A DNA stretch of 64,000 nt from contig PBAY01000039.1 in assembly GCA_002717655.1 (NCBI GenBank), positions 288,933 to 352,932 of the forward strand. The letters run 5' to 3'. The stretch comes from Phycisphaerae bacterium (lineage in GTDB: Bacteria; Planctomycetota; Phycisphaerae; Phycisphaerales; SM1A02). Position numbers and translations under genes: made by a program. Position 1 is the first letter of the stretch. Every line of letters starts with the position of its first letter. Below, piece by piece: positions 37,453 to 47,126 of the stretch. The notes below the pieces were generated by a model. That model worked only from the letters and a program-made list of their open reading frames with translations. It searched no databases and was not told the DNA's origin.

Positions 37453-38256
37453 TCAATACAGCAGGAGACTGCTTTGCTGATAGGGATTCTTCTTCACGAT
37501 CACTCGGATGGTCCCGTCGTTTGTTCGAAGGACGATCGGTTCCATGCCGTCATTGAGGACCGCATCAAGGATCTGATCGTTGGTACGTCCAAGCACCTGA
37601 AGTCTGGCATCCGGTACCGAACTGATGATTCGACCATCGCCGGAATAGCAGTCGAGTCGACCACTGCTTCCAGGAGGCATGCGGAGCTGGATGTCTCCAT
37701 CAGTCGTCACCGCCGAGATCGGACCATGGAGAGGCTTGAGCGTCACGATTTCCAGATCACCTCTGGTTGATTCGATATCAATCGGGCCGCAAATCTCCTG
37801 GAGCTCGACACTTCCCAGTCGCGTCTTCACCCTCGTGCCATCGATCTCAGGGAGTCCGACGGTCACATGAACACGTTGGAGTTCAGGCTCAGGGTAGACC
37901 GTGGACGTGCGTATCCTGACGACGTCACGCCCGCCCTCGTTGACCACTTCAACATCCCAGCTGACTTCTTCGAGTGAAGCCGCGGCGGCCTCGTATCGAT
38001 GCAAGGCATGGAGCGAGGCAGGGGTAATCAATACATAGGGTGTGACACCGGAGTTGCCGGTCGAGACCACCTTGACATCACCCGCAAAGGTCACGATATC
38101 CACAGCTGCGGGCCCGGAGACTTCGAGCGTTTTTCTTGTGCCGAAGCTGGGTGTGGAGCAGCCCATGGCCAGTATCAGCATCGGCAGCCACAAGCTGATC
38201 ATGAAGCAGAAGGAGCGTTTGATGCCTGAGGAAGGCGTTGCGATGCGTGAGCTCAT
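37453..38256 (-). CDS. Putative lipoprotein with DUF4097-like beta-helical repeats
   Basis: 267 residues. The N-terminal hydrophobic segment ends in the lipobox LAMGCS, predicting lipidation at Cys near residue 33. The rest is a run of short beta-strands with repeating V-E-L / I-D-I patterns (GSVELQEICGPIDIES, GDLEIVTLKPLHG, GDIQLRMPPGSSGRLD), the layout of DUF4097 putative adhesins. Upstream codons could trim the start to MISLWLPML. It ends 15 bp upstream of rlmE on the same strand. Function unknown. Confidence 0.75.
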   Translation of the reverse strand: MSSRIATPSSGIKRSFCFMISLWLPMLILAMGCSTPSFGTRKTLEVSGPAAVDIVTFAGDVKVVSTGNSGVTPYVLITPASLHALHRYEAAAASLEEVSWDVEVVNEGGRDVVRIRTSTVYPEPELQRVHVTVGLPEIDGTRVKTRLGSVELQEICGPIDIESTRGDLEIVTLKPLHGPISAVTTDGDIQLRMPPGSSGRLDCYSGDGRIISSVPDARLQVLGRTNDQILDAVLNDGMEPIVLRTNDGTIRVIVKKNPYQQSSLLLY

Positions 38257-38341
38257 GGCTGGATTGTATGGGCCCCAACCCTTTGAGAGGGGCCAACCGG
38301 CGTTCAGTCGCTAAACTGGAGAGATCTTGGGAGATTTCGAG

Positions 38342-40246
38342 ATGATCCAGACCAACGCATCCACCCCTCATTCAGCTCAGTTCGATCAGCTTGATGATGA
38401 TGGCTTTCGTCAGGCACTCCCCATGCAGGGTGCCATCAACCCATCAACTCAGCAGAGTGGGACCACTCCAGGCAGCTTTGCCAACGCTCCTGACATCGGT
38501 GGTCCATTGAGTTTCAGCAGCCCGGACACGCCCGGCATGCCGGCGGTTTCCAGCAAGACGGCCTGGGATTTCCTGCCTGATGGCTGGACGGTAGAGATTC
38601 ATCCTGATGGCTGTCTTGGCCATGGCCGAGGTGATGCGCCGATCCGGGCGATTCCTGTGAAGGGGTTTGAGCCGGTCACCCAACTTGAGCATGCTCGCCT
38701 TGGAACGATTACGCCTGAGATGCAGCGTGTCGCGGAGCGTGAGCAACATCTCACTCCGGCACAGGTCCGTGATGAGGTCGCCTCAGGCCGTCTGATCATT
38801 CCTGCGAATATCCACCACCTGAAACATCAATTGGATCCGATGGCCATCGGTCGCGCATCCAAGACCAAAGTCAATGCCAACATGGGCGCCTCTCCGGTCA
38901 GTTCCGGAATGGATCAGGAGCTGGAAAAGCTTCGATGGGCGGAACAATGGGGCGGTGATACCGTCATGGATCTGTCAACGGGAGGCGATCTTGATGCCTG
39001 TCGTGAGATGTTGATTCAGAACTCCAAGGTGCCGATTGGAACCGTGCCGATCTACTCGATGATCATTGGCCGCAAGATCGAGGATCTGGATGAGAAGGCC
39101 ATACTGGAAATGGTCGAGCATCAGGCGAAGCAGGGTGTTGACTACTTCACCATCCATGCAGGTGTTCGCCAGTCGCATCTGAAGTACGTCCGCAAGCGAC
39201 TGATTGGAATCGTTTCCCGGGGTGGTTCACTGCTCGCCAAGTGGATGATTCATCATGGTCGAGAAAATCCCATGTATGAACTTTGGGAAGACATCTGCAG
39301 GATCATGCGTCAACATGATGTCTCCTTCTCCATTGGCGACGGACTTCGTCCCGGAGGGCTGGGAGATGCAACGGATCAGGCTCAGCTTTCCGAGCTTCAG
39401 ACACTTGGAGAATTGACTGAACGTGCCTGGAAGCAGGGTGTACAGGTGATGGTGGAAGGCCCGGGTCATGTTCCACTTGATCAGGTTGAGTACAACATGA
39501 AGCTGCAGCGATCACTCTGCCATGGGGCACCGTTCTATGTGCTGGGACCGCTCGTCACGGACATCTTCCCGGGCTATGACCACATTACGTCATGCATCGG
39601 CGCTACCAATGCGGCGTATCACGGTGCTTCGATGCTGTGTTACGTCACTCCAAAGGAACATCTGGGACTGCCCAAGAAGGATGATGTCAAGCAGGGTTGC
39701 ATCGCCTATCGAATCGCCGCCCATGCAGCGGACATCGCATTGGGTATTCCCGGCACTCGTGATCAGGATGATGAGCTTACGAAGGCCCGGGCTGCCTTGA
39801 ACTGGCAACGTCACTTTGAATTGAGCTTTGATCCGGATACGGCTCGTGCCCTTCATGATGAGGATCTTGATGTTGACACTGATTTCTGTGCCATGTGTGG
39901 CCATGACTGGTGCAGCGTCCGGATCAGCAAGGAGATTCAGGAGTTTCAGTCCGGGCAGGAAGCCGAGTATTCCTGGGACAAGCCAAAGATCACAGAGTCA
40001 CTTTCCGAAGAGCAGCAGAAGATTCTCGAACAGCGAGGCGTTCTTCCTCCAGAGGAAATCCACCGTCTTGCAAGCAAGACTCGTTCCCGGACGAGCAAGT
40101 CGGAAGATGCGGCACCTGCGTGCCACAGTGATAACGCCAGTTCCGATGAAGCCAAGAAGATTCAGGAGAACGAAGGTGTGGATCATTTCGTGACACTGGA
40201 TACTTCAGAAGTGACCAATATTCCCAAGCATGATTCGGTGATCTAG
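38342..40246 (+). CDS. thiC: Phosphomethylpyrimidine synthase ThiC
   Basis: Radical-SAM enzyme converting aminoimidazole ribotide to HMP phosphate for thiamine. 634 residues from the ATG at 38342 (GGGAG eight bases upstream). The N-terminal ThiC-associated domain has [14 protein letters not shown]; the barrel includes [29 protein letters not shown] and [14 protein letters not shown]; and the C-terminal cluster motif is CAMCGHDWC (about residue 515), the CxxCxxxxC pattern of ThiC. It lacks a TPP riboswitch in the 85-bp spacer. It overlaps the next GTG by one base. Confidence 0.97.
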   Translation: MIQTNASTPHSAQFDQLDDDGFRQALPMQGAINPSTQQSGTTPGSFANAPDIGGPLSFSSPDTPGMPAVSSKTAWDFLPDGWTVEIHPDGCLGHGRGDAPIRAIPVKGFEPVTQLEHARLGTITPEMQRVAEREQHLTPAQVRDEVASGRLIIPANIHHLKHQLDPMAIGRASKTKVNANMGASPVSSGMDQELEKLRWAEQWGGDTVMDLSTGGDLDACREMLIQNSKVPIGTVPIYSMIIGRKIEDLDEKAILEMVEHQAKQGVDYFTIHAGVRQSHLKYVRKRLIGIVSRGGSLLAKWMIHHGRENPMYELWEDICRIMRQHDVSFSIGDGLRPGGLGDATDQAQLSELQTLGELTERAWKQGVQVMVEGPGHVPLDQVEYNMKLQRSLCHGAPFYVLGPLVTDIFPGYDHITSCIGATNAAYHGASMLCYVTPKEHLGLPKKDDVKQGCIAYRIAAHAADIALGIPGTRDQDDELTKARAALNWQRHFELSFDPDTARALHDEDLDVDTDFCAMCGHDWCSVRISKEIQEFQSGQEAEYSWDKPKITESLSEEQQKILEQRGVLPPEEIHRLASKTRSRTSKSEDAAPACHSDNASSDEAKKIQENEGVDHFVTLDTSEVTNIPKHDSVI

Positions 40247-40677
40247 TGTCGAGCAAGGCATCAGGCAGGCGGATAGGGGTTCATTTTCCGAATCTGTATC
40301 TATGGCTGGTCTTTCTCTCGGCACTGGACGTCGTGATGACTCGCATCATTCTCTACTTCGGTGGAATTGAAGTGAATCCAGTTGCCAAGTGGGTCATCGA
40401 GATCGGTGGGCAGATGGGAATGAGTCTGTTCAAGTTCTTCATCGTGGCATTCGTGATTCTCGTGTGTGAATACGCGGCAACTCTGGATGTGAAGACTGCC
40501 AAGAAACTCGCCATCGCGGGCTGCTGCATCACGGCTCTGCCGGTGCTGTGGTCTTCCGGTCTGGTGATGGAAATGATTCTGACCTACCAGCCCGGTACGG
40601 AGGAGGTCTACCCACATGGCCTCGATCAGATCTTCGAACATCGAGAAGCTGCTGAGAATCGACCAAGGCCTCAGTAG
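40246..40677 (+). CDS. Small membrane protein, DUF5658-like
   Basis: 143 residues, GTG start sharing its G with the thiC stop (TAGTG), so translation is probably coupled. Three TM helices: about 16-38 (LWLVFLSALDVVMTR), 55-80 (FKFFIVAFVILVCEY) and 86-108 (IAGCCITALPVLWSS). The DVVMTRIILYFGGIEVNPV pattern, with Asn-Pro after the first helix, matches DUF5658. No role is known; coupling to thiC hints at thiamine or cofactor handling, but this is weak. Confidence 0.75.
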   Translation: MSSKASGRRIGVHFPNLYLWLVFLSALDVVMTRIILYFGGIEVNPVAKWVIEIGGQMGMSLFKFFIVAFVILVCEYAATLDVKTAKKLAIAGCCITALPVLWSSGLVMEMILTYQPGTEEVYPHGLDQIFEHREAAENRPRPQ

Positions 40678-40737
40678 ACCAGGCCCGGTCTCAGTTATGA
40701 TTCCAGCCGTCCCATGGGACTTGTCAGGAGGCAATCA

Positions 40738-42045
40738 ATGGCTGAGAAGCGTCGTCCACGAATCGTGATTCTCGGTGGTGGATTTGCAGGAGCCTACGTG
40801 GCCAAGCATCTTCATGATCGAAATCTCAGCCTTGATGCCGAAGTGATCATCATTGATCGAAACAACTACTTCGTCTTCTATCCATTGCTGGTGGAGGCTG
40901 GAACCGGTTCGCTGGAGCCTCGCCACTGCACCGTACCGATCCGGGATTTCTGCCGGAAGTCAGAATTGCTGATGGGAGAAGTTTCGGCCATCGACATGGA
41001 AGCCAATACGGTCACCTTCCAGCTGGCCGGCGACAACCGACAACGATTTCTGGAATACGACCATCTTGTGATTGCCCTTGGCAGCGTGACCCGGATTCTT
41101 CCCGACAACATCTGCAGTGGGGTCCGGGAGCACGCATTCGAGGTCAAGCACATGAGTGATGCGATCGCGATTCGAGATCGTGCCATCGAATTGCTCGAGC
41201 TGGCCAATGCGACGGATGATCCTGAAGAGCGCAAGCGCCTGCTCCATTTCGTGATTGTCGGTGGCAATGTCACGGGTATTGAAGTCGTTGGAGAACTGGA
41301 GGTATTCGTTCGTGGCGCAACCTCCATGTATGCGAATATTTCACCTTCCGATTGCAGTTTCACAGTCGTTGAACTCTCCCCCAAGATTCTTCCGATTCTG
41401 CCCGACAATCTTGTCCGGTGGGCAACCAAGACACTGGAAGGACGGGGTATCGATCTTCGAACAGGTGAATCCGTCAAGGAAGTCCATGCGGACTACATCC
41501 TGACTTCGAATGAAGAGCGTGTTTCATGTTCAACCGTGATCTGGACTGCAGGAATCGCGCCGAATCCGGTCTTGCGCGAGTTCAAGGATCTTCCACTGAA
41601 CACCCATGGTGGCGTTGACTGTGAACCGACCTACAAGGTCAAGGGTCAGGACAACGTCTGGGCACTCGGGGATTGTGCCGGTGTGCCTGGCCCCGATGGG
41701 AAGCCGATGCCGCCTTTGGCTCAGATTGCCATTCGTCAGGCCAAGCAGCTGGCAGGAAACATTGCAGCAGCACACCGTGGCGAGGAATTGTCGCCAGGAC
41801 ATGTAAGCGTGCTCGGCATTCTGGTGCCTCTTGGGCATCACAAGGGTGTCATGAACTTCAAGGGAATCAAGATCGAAGGCTTCTTCGCGTGGTTCCTCTG
41901 GCGTGCGGTCTATCTCAGCAAGATGCCGGGCTTCGGTCGCAAGATACGAGTCGGCCTCGATTGGATGATCAACATGTTCTCAAGGCGCGATTATGTCCAG
42001 CTTGGAATGAACCCTGATTCCAAACGGGAAATCGAACCGAGTTGA
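40738..42045 (+). CDS. ndh: Type II NADH dehydrogenase / NAD(P)/FAD-dependent oxidoreductase
   Basis: Non-proton-pumping NADH:quinone oxidoreductase, peripheral membrane. 435 residues from the ATG at 40738 with TCAGGAGG upstream. FAD motif IVILGGGFAGAYVAKHL, NAD motif FVIVGGNVTGIEVVGEL (about residue 170), and the second FAD motif VWALGDCAGVPG (about 305). The hydrophobic C-terminal segment FFAWFLWRAVYLSKMPG is typical of NDH-2 membrane attachment. It ends six bp from the opposing enoyl-CoA hydratase. Confidence 0.9.
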   Translation: MAEKRRPRIVILGGGFAGAYVAKHLHDRNLSLDAEVIIIDRNNYFVFYPLLVEAGTGSLEPRHCTVPIRDFCRKSELLMGEVSAIDMEANTVTFQLAGDNRQRFLEYDHLVIALGSVTRILPDNICSGVREHAFEVKHMSDAIAIRDRAIELLELANATDDPEERKRLLHFVIVGGNVTGIEVVGELEVFVRGATSMYANISPSDCSFTVVELSPKILPILPDNLVRWATKTLEGRGIDLRTGESVKEVHADYILTSNEERVSCSTVIWTAGIAPNPVLREFKDLPLNTHGGVDCEPTYKVKGQDNVWALGDCAGVPGPDGKPMPPLAQIAIRQAKQLAGNIAAAHRGEELSPGHVSVLGILVPLGHHKGVMNFKGIKIEGFFAWFLWRAVYLSKMPGFGRKIRVGLDWMINMFSRRDYVQLGMNPDSKREIEPS

Positions 42046-42051
42046 TCGGAT

Positions 42052-42804
42052 TCAGCCTTTTCGGCCCCAGCGACTTCGCAGCAGTCCCATTGAATCATCA
42101 TCAGAGGCCAATGGTTCAGAACCCTCGACCGGTCCTGTGAATCGTCGATCCTCGAGGCTTTCATCAAGCTCATTCAGCCATCGTTTGGTTGCAGCCAATG
42201 CGAGTGGGCCATGACCGCTGATCCTTCGTGCTAGATCCTCGGCGGAGGCCTCTGGATCACCAGTGACATGCGTTACGAGGCCGAGTCGATGAGCCGTAGT
42301 TCCATCAATCAACTTGCCGGACATCAGCATCGCACGTGCTGCGCCATCGCCAACCATCTGCATCAATGTGGGGCTGCTTACGACGGGTGACAGCCCAAGC
42401 GGGTGGACGGGATATCCAAGTCGAGCATCAGGTGAAGCCACGACCAGATCACAGGCACTGACGATGGCACATCCACCTGCAATGGCAGCGCCTTGAACGG
42501 CGGAAATGACCACGGCCCTGTTTCTTCTGATCGAACGCAACAGCAGGCTGAGTCCTTCAATGAAATCATTGAGCCTGGCCGGGTCCTCGACAACGGGCTG
42601 AAGATCAAAGCCGGCACAGAACGCGGGACCTTGACCGGTGAGCAGCACCACGGAAATGGATGGATCTCGATTGATCGACTCGAGTTCCTCCACCGCAGCG
42701 TTCATGGTGCTGCATGAAAGCGCATTGCGTTGTTCAGGACCTTGGAATTGAATTCTTGCAATTCCGTCGTGACGTTCAGTGATGATGGTGGTGTGAGTCG
42801 TCAT
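42052..42804 (-). CDS. Enoyl-CoA hydratase/isomerase family protein
   Basis: Crotonase-fold enzyme of 250 residues. FQGPEQRNALSCSTM and LTGQGPAFCAGFDL form the first oxyanion loop, and VQGAAIAGGCAIVSACDLVV the second. GYPVHPLGLSPVVSS replaces the usual FGLPE-type catalytic Glu region, so the canonical hydratase glutamate is not obvious; isomerase or another crotonase activity is possible. It follows the AtoE-type transporter by ten bp, suggesting short-chain fatty acyl metabolism. Confidence 0.85.
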   Translation of the reverse strand: MTTHTTIITERHDGIARIQFQGPEQRNALSCSTMNAAVEELESINRDPSISVVLLTGQGPAFCAGFDLQPVVEDPARLNDFIEGLSLLLRSIRRNRAVVISAVQGAAIAGGCAIVSACDLVVASPDARLGYPVHPLGLSPVVSSPTLMQMVGDGAARAMLMSGKLIDGTTAHRLGLVTHVTGDPEASAEDLARRISGHGPLALAATKRWLNELDESLEDRRFTGPVEGSEPLASDDDSMGLLRSRWGRKG

Positions 42805-42814
42805 CTTGTTTGAG

Positions 42815-44212
42815 TCACCAGATCAGCAGCCAGAATGCAATCCATGATCCAGCAGCGACCATGACCAGGGCGGTATAGCCGACGATGTCCCGTGCACGGA
42901 CACCGGTGATGGCCAGTAGAGGAAGCGCCCAGAATGGTTGCAGCATGTTCGAGAGCTGGTCTCCATAGCTGACCGACATCAACATCTTCGGCAGTGAAAC
43001 ACCAGCTTCAATGGCGCTCTGTATCGCGATTGGTCCCTGCACACCCCATTGTCCACCTCCAGAAGGGACGAAGAAATTCACGACCGCTGCGGACAGGAAG
43101 GTGTAGAAGGGCAGCGTGACCGCGGTGGAAGTATCCGCAGCGATTTGAGCAAGGTCGGCCATCAGTCCGGATTGCTTGAGCATCGCCAGAATCCCGGCAT
43201 ACAGAGGGAATTGAATCAGAATGCCGGCGCATCCCCTGGAGGCCCGTTCGATTGAACGTGCGTAGGCGATCGGCGAACCATGAAGGATCAGGCCGATACC
43301 GATCATCACTGCATTGAATTGATTTGGCCCCAATCTAAGAATGCCACGTTGTTCGTCGGTAAGGAAGAATACGAATCCCAGAATCAGCGAGCAGGCGACA
43401 ACCATCGAGAACAGGATTCCGACGATGCCCCAGCTTTCACCCGTTGGAATTGGTTCAGCAGGTGCATCCTGCATCGGTTTGGCGCCGACCTGAGTCAATG
43501 ATCGACAATCTTCGGGTTTGGGTGCAAGTAACCAGAGTACGAGTGGGATGATCAGGAGGAGACCGCCACTGATCAGGAGGTTCATGCCGGAGAAAGTCGT
43601 GGCATCGAGTGGAATACCGTCCGTGAAGCCCTGCTTGGCGAGCTCGGCCACAAGATCAGCCCCCAGAATTCCGCTGGCCTCGGCAGCCGTACTCGTCTTC
43701 AACGCGGCAGAGCCCGAGAGTCCACCATGCCAGACCAGCAGGCCGACGTAACCAGCCGCGCAAAGCAATGGAAAGTGAGCACGACGTCCCTTTGCTTCCA
43801 TTGCTCGACCAACATCTCTCGCAAGCAGTGCGCCCACGATGAGGCCCAGTCCCCAGTTGATCAGACCTGTCGCTGCAGCAATGAAGCCGACCAGCGCTGC
43901 AGCCTGAGCTGGAGTGCGTGGCAACTCCGAGATAGCCGCGATGCTTCTTCGCACAATCGGGCTGTCAGCGAGGGCGTAGCCGGTGACCAGAATAAGCGCC
44001 ATCTGCATGCTGAACTTCAGGAACAGCCAGATGCCGGAATTCCACCAGTCATTGAGAAGTTTGGTTCCTGCTTCACTGCGATCCAGATCCACGTAACCGA
44101 AGATCAGTGCCAGAAGCGCGGTGACAAGCGTGAGCCCCAGTGCCAGAATCAGTGGATCTGGCATGCAGCGACCAATGGTGCGACTGAGAAACAGGCCGAG
44201 TCGAGCAATCAT
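42815..44212 (-). CDS. Short-chain fatty acid transporter, AtoE family
   Basis: 465-residue integral membrane protein with about 11-12 TM helices. PDPLILALGLTLVTALLALI and LIFGYVDLDRSE near the N-terminus, NWGLGLIVGALLARDVGR, HGGLSGSAALK and FFVPSGGGQWGVQGPI are signatures of the AtoE/TIGR00366 short-chain fatty acid transporters. The E. coli homologue imports acetoacetate or butyrate. Coupled to an enoyl-CoA hydratase-like gene, it probably feeds acyl substrates to beta-oxidation. Confidence 0.92.
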   Translation of the reverse strand: MIARLGLFLSRTIGRCMPDPLILALGLTLVTALLALIFGYVDLDRSEAGTKLLNDWWNSGIWLFLKFSMQMALILVTGYALADSPIVRRSIAAISELPRTPAQAAALVGFIAAATGLINWGLGLIVGALLARDVGRAMEAKGRRAHFPLLCAAGYVGLLVWHGGLSGSAALKTSTAAEASGILGADLVAELAKQGFTDGIPLDATTFSGMNLLISGGLLLIIPLVLWLLAPKPEDCRSLTQVGAKPMQDAPAEPIPTGESWGIVGILFSMVVACSLILGFVFFLTDEQRGILRLGPNQFNAVMIGIGLILHGSPIAYARSIERASRGCAGILIQFPLYAGILAMLKQSGLMADLAQIAADTSTAVTLPFYTFLSAAVVNFFVPSGGGQWGVQGPIAIQSAIEAGVSLPKMLMSVSYGDQLSNMLQPFWALPLLAITGVRARDIVGYTALVMVAAGSWIAFWLLIW

Positions 44213-44236
44213 GGCCCCGATGGTAGGAGATCAGGG

Positions 44237-44935
44237 CTAGTCGGTGTGCCAGGTCCGACTTGTTCGGTCAAAGACCACTGAACCGGTTGCTGGACCGATA
44301 TCATCGCTTTCGGGAAATGCGATTCCCATGTCGATGAAGCTGGGATAGATCTCGGTTTCGATGGAGCGAATCGAGAGGTTCCCGGTCCGTGAGATCAACA
44401 AGTCGATGATTTCTGCATCAGGAAGCGGGAGTTCATTGTGATCGCAGCGAATTCTTCGGGCCATGTAACGACGGAGCATTTCGGCGATGACGGCCAGGAG
44501 CGGTCGTTGAGTCCTGCTCTCGATTTCAATACAACCTCCTCTTGAAATCAGGCCGGCGACGGCACGAATATCAGTTGTCAGCATGCAGCTTCCACTGATC
44601 ACAGCTTGTTCAATGGCACTGGCATCAAGATCCTCGATAGGGCCATCCACACAGGCTGCATAGCGAAGTGGGATGTTGGTGGGATCAATCTCCGAAGCAA
44701 GGGCAGGGGGAACCTGTAGCCCCGTATCGAGCCCAAGCAGAACTTCCATCTGCGGAGATTCCATGACTGCAGCAATCGCGGTCAGGGCCTGCCATCCAGT
44801 CAATCCATCGAGGACAAGACGATGGAGCCGATTGACTTGAGTAAGCCTGATCAGCCGGTTCTCACTCTGGATCGCCGATTCGGAGTTGGTACCGATCGGA
44901 ATCTCGTTGTTCTTGTTGAACTCATCCCAGTTCAT
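44237..44935 (-). CDS. Hypothetical protein
   Basis: Not recognised. 232 residues, cytoplasmic, acidic. The ATG at 44935 has GGAGG seven bases upstream; a GTG one codon earlier is less well spaced. Visible features: a Leu-rich helical start (RLTQVNRLHRLVLDGLTG), then ALTAIAAVMESPQMEV, a central region with three Cys (RYAACVDG, SGSCMLTTD, RGGCIEIE), and a helix MLRRYMARRIRC. No catalytic signature. It lies 24 bp upstream of atoE on the same strand. Confidence 0.65.
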   Translation of the reverse strand: MNWDEFNKNNEIPIGTNSESAIQSENRLIRLTQVNRLHRLVLDGLTGWQALTAIAAVMESPQMEVLLGLDTGLQVPPALASEIDPTNIPLRYAACVDGPIEDLDASAIEQAVISGSCMLTTDIRAVAGLISRGGCIEIESRTQRPLLAVIAEMLRRYMARRIRCDHNELPLPDAEIIDLLISRTGNLSIRSIETEIYPSFIDMGIAFPESDDIGPATGSVVFDRTSRTWHTD

Positions 44936-45439
44936 CACTCATCCTCCCACCATGCCGAGATACACAACGCCCTACTGGAGCAGGGCGTTCAGGTATCTGA
45001 TCAAGTCTTTCAGCAATTGATCAGTGCCTTGGAGGCCGCCCCTGGTCTCGACGCATGTCACAGTCCAGTGAATCGAGGATCTTCCTGAGGGTCGATGCGA
45101 TGACAGCGAAGAGCCGCGACTGGATTGTCGAGTACGAGGTGCGAGGGGCTGGAATGACCCTTGCGTCACGTCGTACGACAGGCCGGTGGTGCCGAGTTCC
45201 GAATTGGTCGTTGTGTTCGACCATGCAGTTGGAGTGTTCTCCGGATTCAAGACTTGGCAAGCGGAACATGTTCAAACTGATGAGGATTCAGCCGGAGGGG
45301 TTCCGAAAGATCCGTTGTTTGATCCAGACCATTCACCTTGATCGGGTCAAATAGGCCCTTTCAGGGGGGCAGAACGCGTTTGACCGCCGTGAAGATGTAT
45401 AGTGCCGCCCCAGAGGAGCTTCCGCTCGAGGAGTCATTC
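44936..45439. other. Long stretch without a clear gene, possibly a decayed gene
   Basis: About 500 bp with no confident gene. Three rightward frames in turn look coding-like: one ending at 45088 (EIHNALLEQGVQVSDQVF), one from ATG 45055 to 45354 (SRDWIVEYEVRGAGMTLAS), and one open from 45072 to 45341 (SSELVVVFDHAVGVFSGF) without a good start. Each shift between them is of one base. This could be a frameshifted small gene, or leader sequence for the downstream kinase. If the kinase started at 45338 or 45395 the gap would be shorter. Confidence 0.4.
44966..44989 (-). other. Eight-bp hairpin upstream of the hypothetical gene
   Basis: AACGCCCT and AGGGCGTT form a perfect stem around an eight-base loop, about 30 bp upstream of the ATG at 44935. 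No U-tract follows in either direction, so it is more likely a leader structure or chance than a terminator. Confidence 0.35.
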
Positions 45440-47110
45440 ATGTCGATGCTGCAATTCGCCCGTCACGCGGGGCGATACCGTGAAATGCTTTCGGTATTGG
45501 TCAAGTTCGGATTTCGAGAGTTCTTTGAAGATGCGAAGCTCGATCTGCTTCTTGAGCGGAGCCGACGGATCTTTCATCGAGGTCCAACTGAGGAAGTCCA
45601 ACGCATGGGCCGCCCGAAGCGGCTTCGGCTTGCACTTGAAGAACTGGGCCCGACGTTCATCAAGCTTGGTCAGGTACTCAGTACCAGACCCGACATCCTT
45701 CCCCCGGAATACATCGCGGAGTTCCAGCACCTTCAGGACAACGTGCCAAGTGTCGCGTGGCCTGAGATCAAGAAGCAGTTGATCGAAGATCTGGGACATC
45801 TGGAAGACCACTTTGATTCTCTGGATGAAGAGCCAATGGCAGCGGCCTCCATGGCCCAGGCACATCGTGCCGTCATCAAGGGTGGCCAGCCGATTGTCTT
45901 GAAGATTCTTCGTCCTGGTATTGCTCGAATCGTGAGAGAGGATCTTGAGATCCTTCATTCCGTTGCAGAATGGATCAACCGTCATCGTCATGATCTTCCA
46001 TTCGATGTCATCGCCGTTGTGGAGGAATTCCAGCAGGCGATGAGTTATGAACTGGATCTGATGCATGAGGCTCGGAACATCGAGACGTTCCGCAGACAAT
46101 TGGAGGATCAGAAGGAAACCTATTTCCCCCAGGTCTACTGGGCCGTGACACGTAGTCGATGCCTTGGTCTTGAAGAGATCAAGGGAGTTCAGCTTTCACA
46201 TTGGCACGAGGCGGATCTTTCGAAGGAAGAAAGGCAGAAGATCGTCCGGATCGGTGCAGGCAGCATTCTGCATCAGGTTCTGGACATCGGCTTCTTCCAT
46301 GCCGATCCTCATCCAGGCAACATGTTCTGGTTGCGTGATGGCCGCCTCTGTTTCATTGATTGCGGCATGGCGGGACGCGTGGATCGCGAGACCGTTCATG
46401 AGCTCGCCAACCTCCTGTACGGCGTTGCCACCAATGACATTGATCGAGTATTCGAAGCATTTCTTTCCTTGGGCAATGTGAATGAGGATCAGATATCGCC
46501 TCGATCCGTTCGACGTGATCTCCAGGACTTCATCGATCAGTTCACAGGCGTTTCATTCGAGCAGATACAGATGTCAGCTGTTCTTCAGGCTTTCTCTGAT
46601 GGACTCCGAAAGCACAGGATTCAATGTCCTGGCGACATCATTCTGATGATCAAGGCGTTGTCCACCATCGAAGGTGTGGGCGAGGATCTTGATCCAGAAT
46701 TCGATCTGATCGGCTATGCCAAACCTCACCTCGAGGCGTTGATCAAGCGTCAGTACTCGCGAGAGGCGATCTGGTCGAGGCTCAAGAGATCCGGCGGCAA
46801 GTACCTGACGCTTCTGGAAGAGTTGCCTCATCGAGTGGGAACGATTCTCCAGCGTGTTTCACGCAATGAAGTACAGGTTGGAGTCGAGATTGATGGTCTG
46901 AAGCAGTTGACGCAGACCGTCCATCATTCTTCACGCCAGCTGTCCTATTCATTGTTGATCGCAGCCATGATCATGGCTTCGTCTGTTCTCGTACTTGCAG
47001 CAGGAACAGAGGGGTCGTTGTTGAAGGTGATCGGCTTCATTGGTTTCCTCGTCTCCTTCCTGCTTGCCTTCTTCATCGTTGTTGAGAACTTCCTTCGACG
47101 AAACGTCTGA
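45440..47110 (+). CDS. ubiB: UbiB/ABC1/AarF family atypical kinase
   Basis: Membrane-associated ATPase/kinase-like protein needed for ubiquinone synthesis in proteobacteria. 556 residues. LGPTFIKLGQVLSTRPD is the KxGQ motif and AAASMAQAHRAV the Ala-rich loop replacing the kinase P-loop. VLKILRPG, FHADPHPGNMFW and FIDCGMAGRV supply ATP and metal residues. Two C-terminal TM helices lie at about 505-550. I start at the ATG at 45440, with GAGGAG upstream; ATG 45395 is possible. No ubi genes are adjacent, and a role in another quinone or lipid is possible. Confidence 0.9.
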   Translation: MSMLQFARHAGRYREMLSVLVKFGFREFFEDAKLDLLLERSRRIFHRGPTEEVQRMGRPKRLRLALEELGPTFIKLGQVLSTRPDILPPEYIAEFQHLQDNVPSVAWPEIKKQLIEDLGHLEDHFDSLDEEPMAAASMAQAHRAVIKGGQPIVLKILRPGIARIVREDLEILHSVAEWINRHRHDLPFDVIAVVEEFQQAMSYELDLMHEARNIETFRRQLEDQKETYFPQVYWAVTRSRCLGLEEIKGVQLSHWHEADLSKEERQKIVRIGAGSILHQVLDIGFFHADPHPGNMFWLRDGRLCFIDCGMAGRVDRETVHELANLLYGVATNDIDRVFEAFLSLGNVNEDQISPRSVRRDLQDFIDQFTGVSFEQIQMSAVLQAFSDGLRKHRIQCPGDIILMIKALSTIEGVGEDLDPEFDLIGYAKPHLEALIKRQYSREAIWSRLKRSGGKYLTLLEELPHRVGTILQRVSRNEVQVGVEIDGLKQLTQTVHHSSRQLSYSLLIAAMIMASSVLVLAAGTEGSLLKVIGFIGFLVSFLLAFFIVVENFLRRNV

Positions 47111-47126
47111 TTGCTCCGATTTCTCA

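Noticed and set aside
38257..38341. TPP riboswitch before thiC
   Set aside because: The spacer is short and lacks the conserved riboswitch core.
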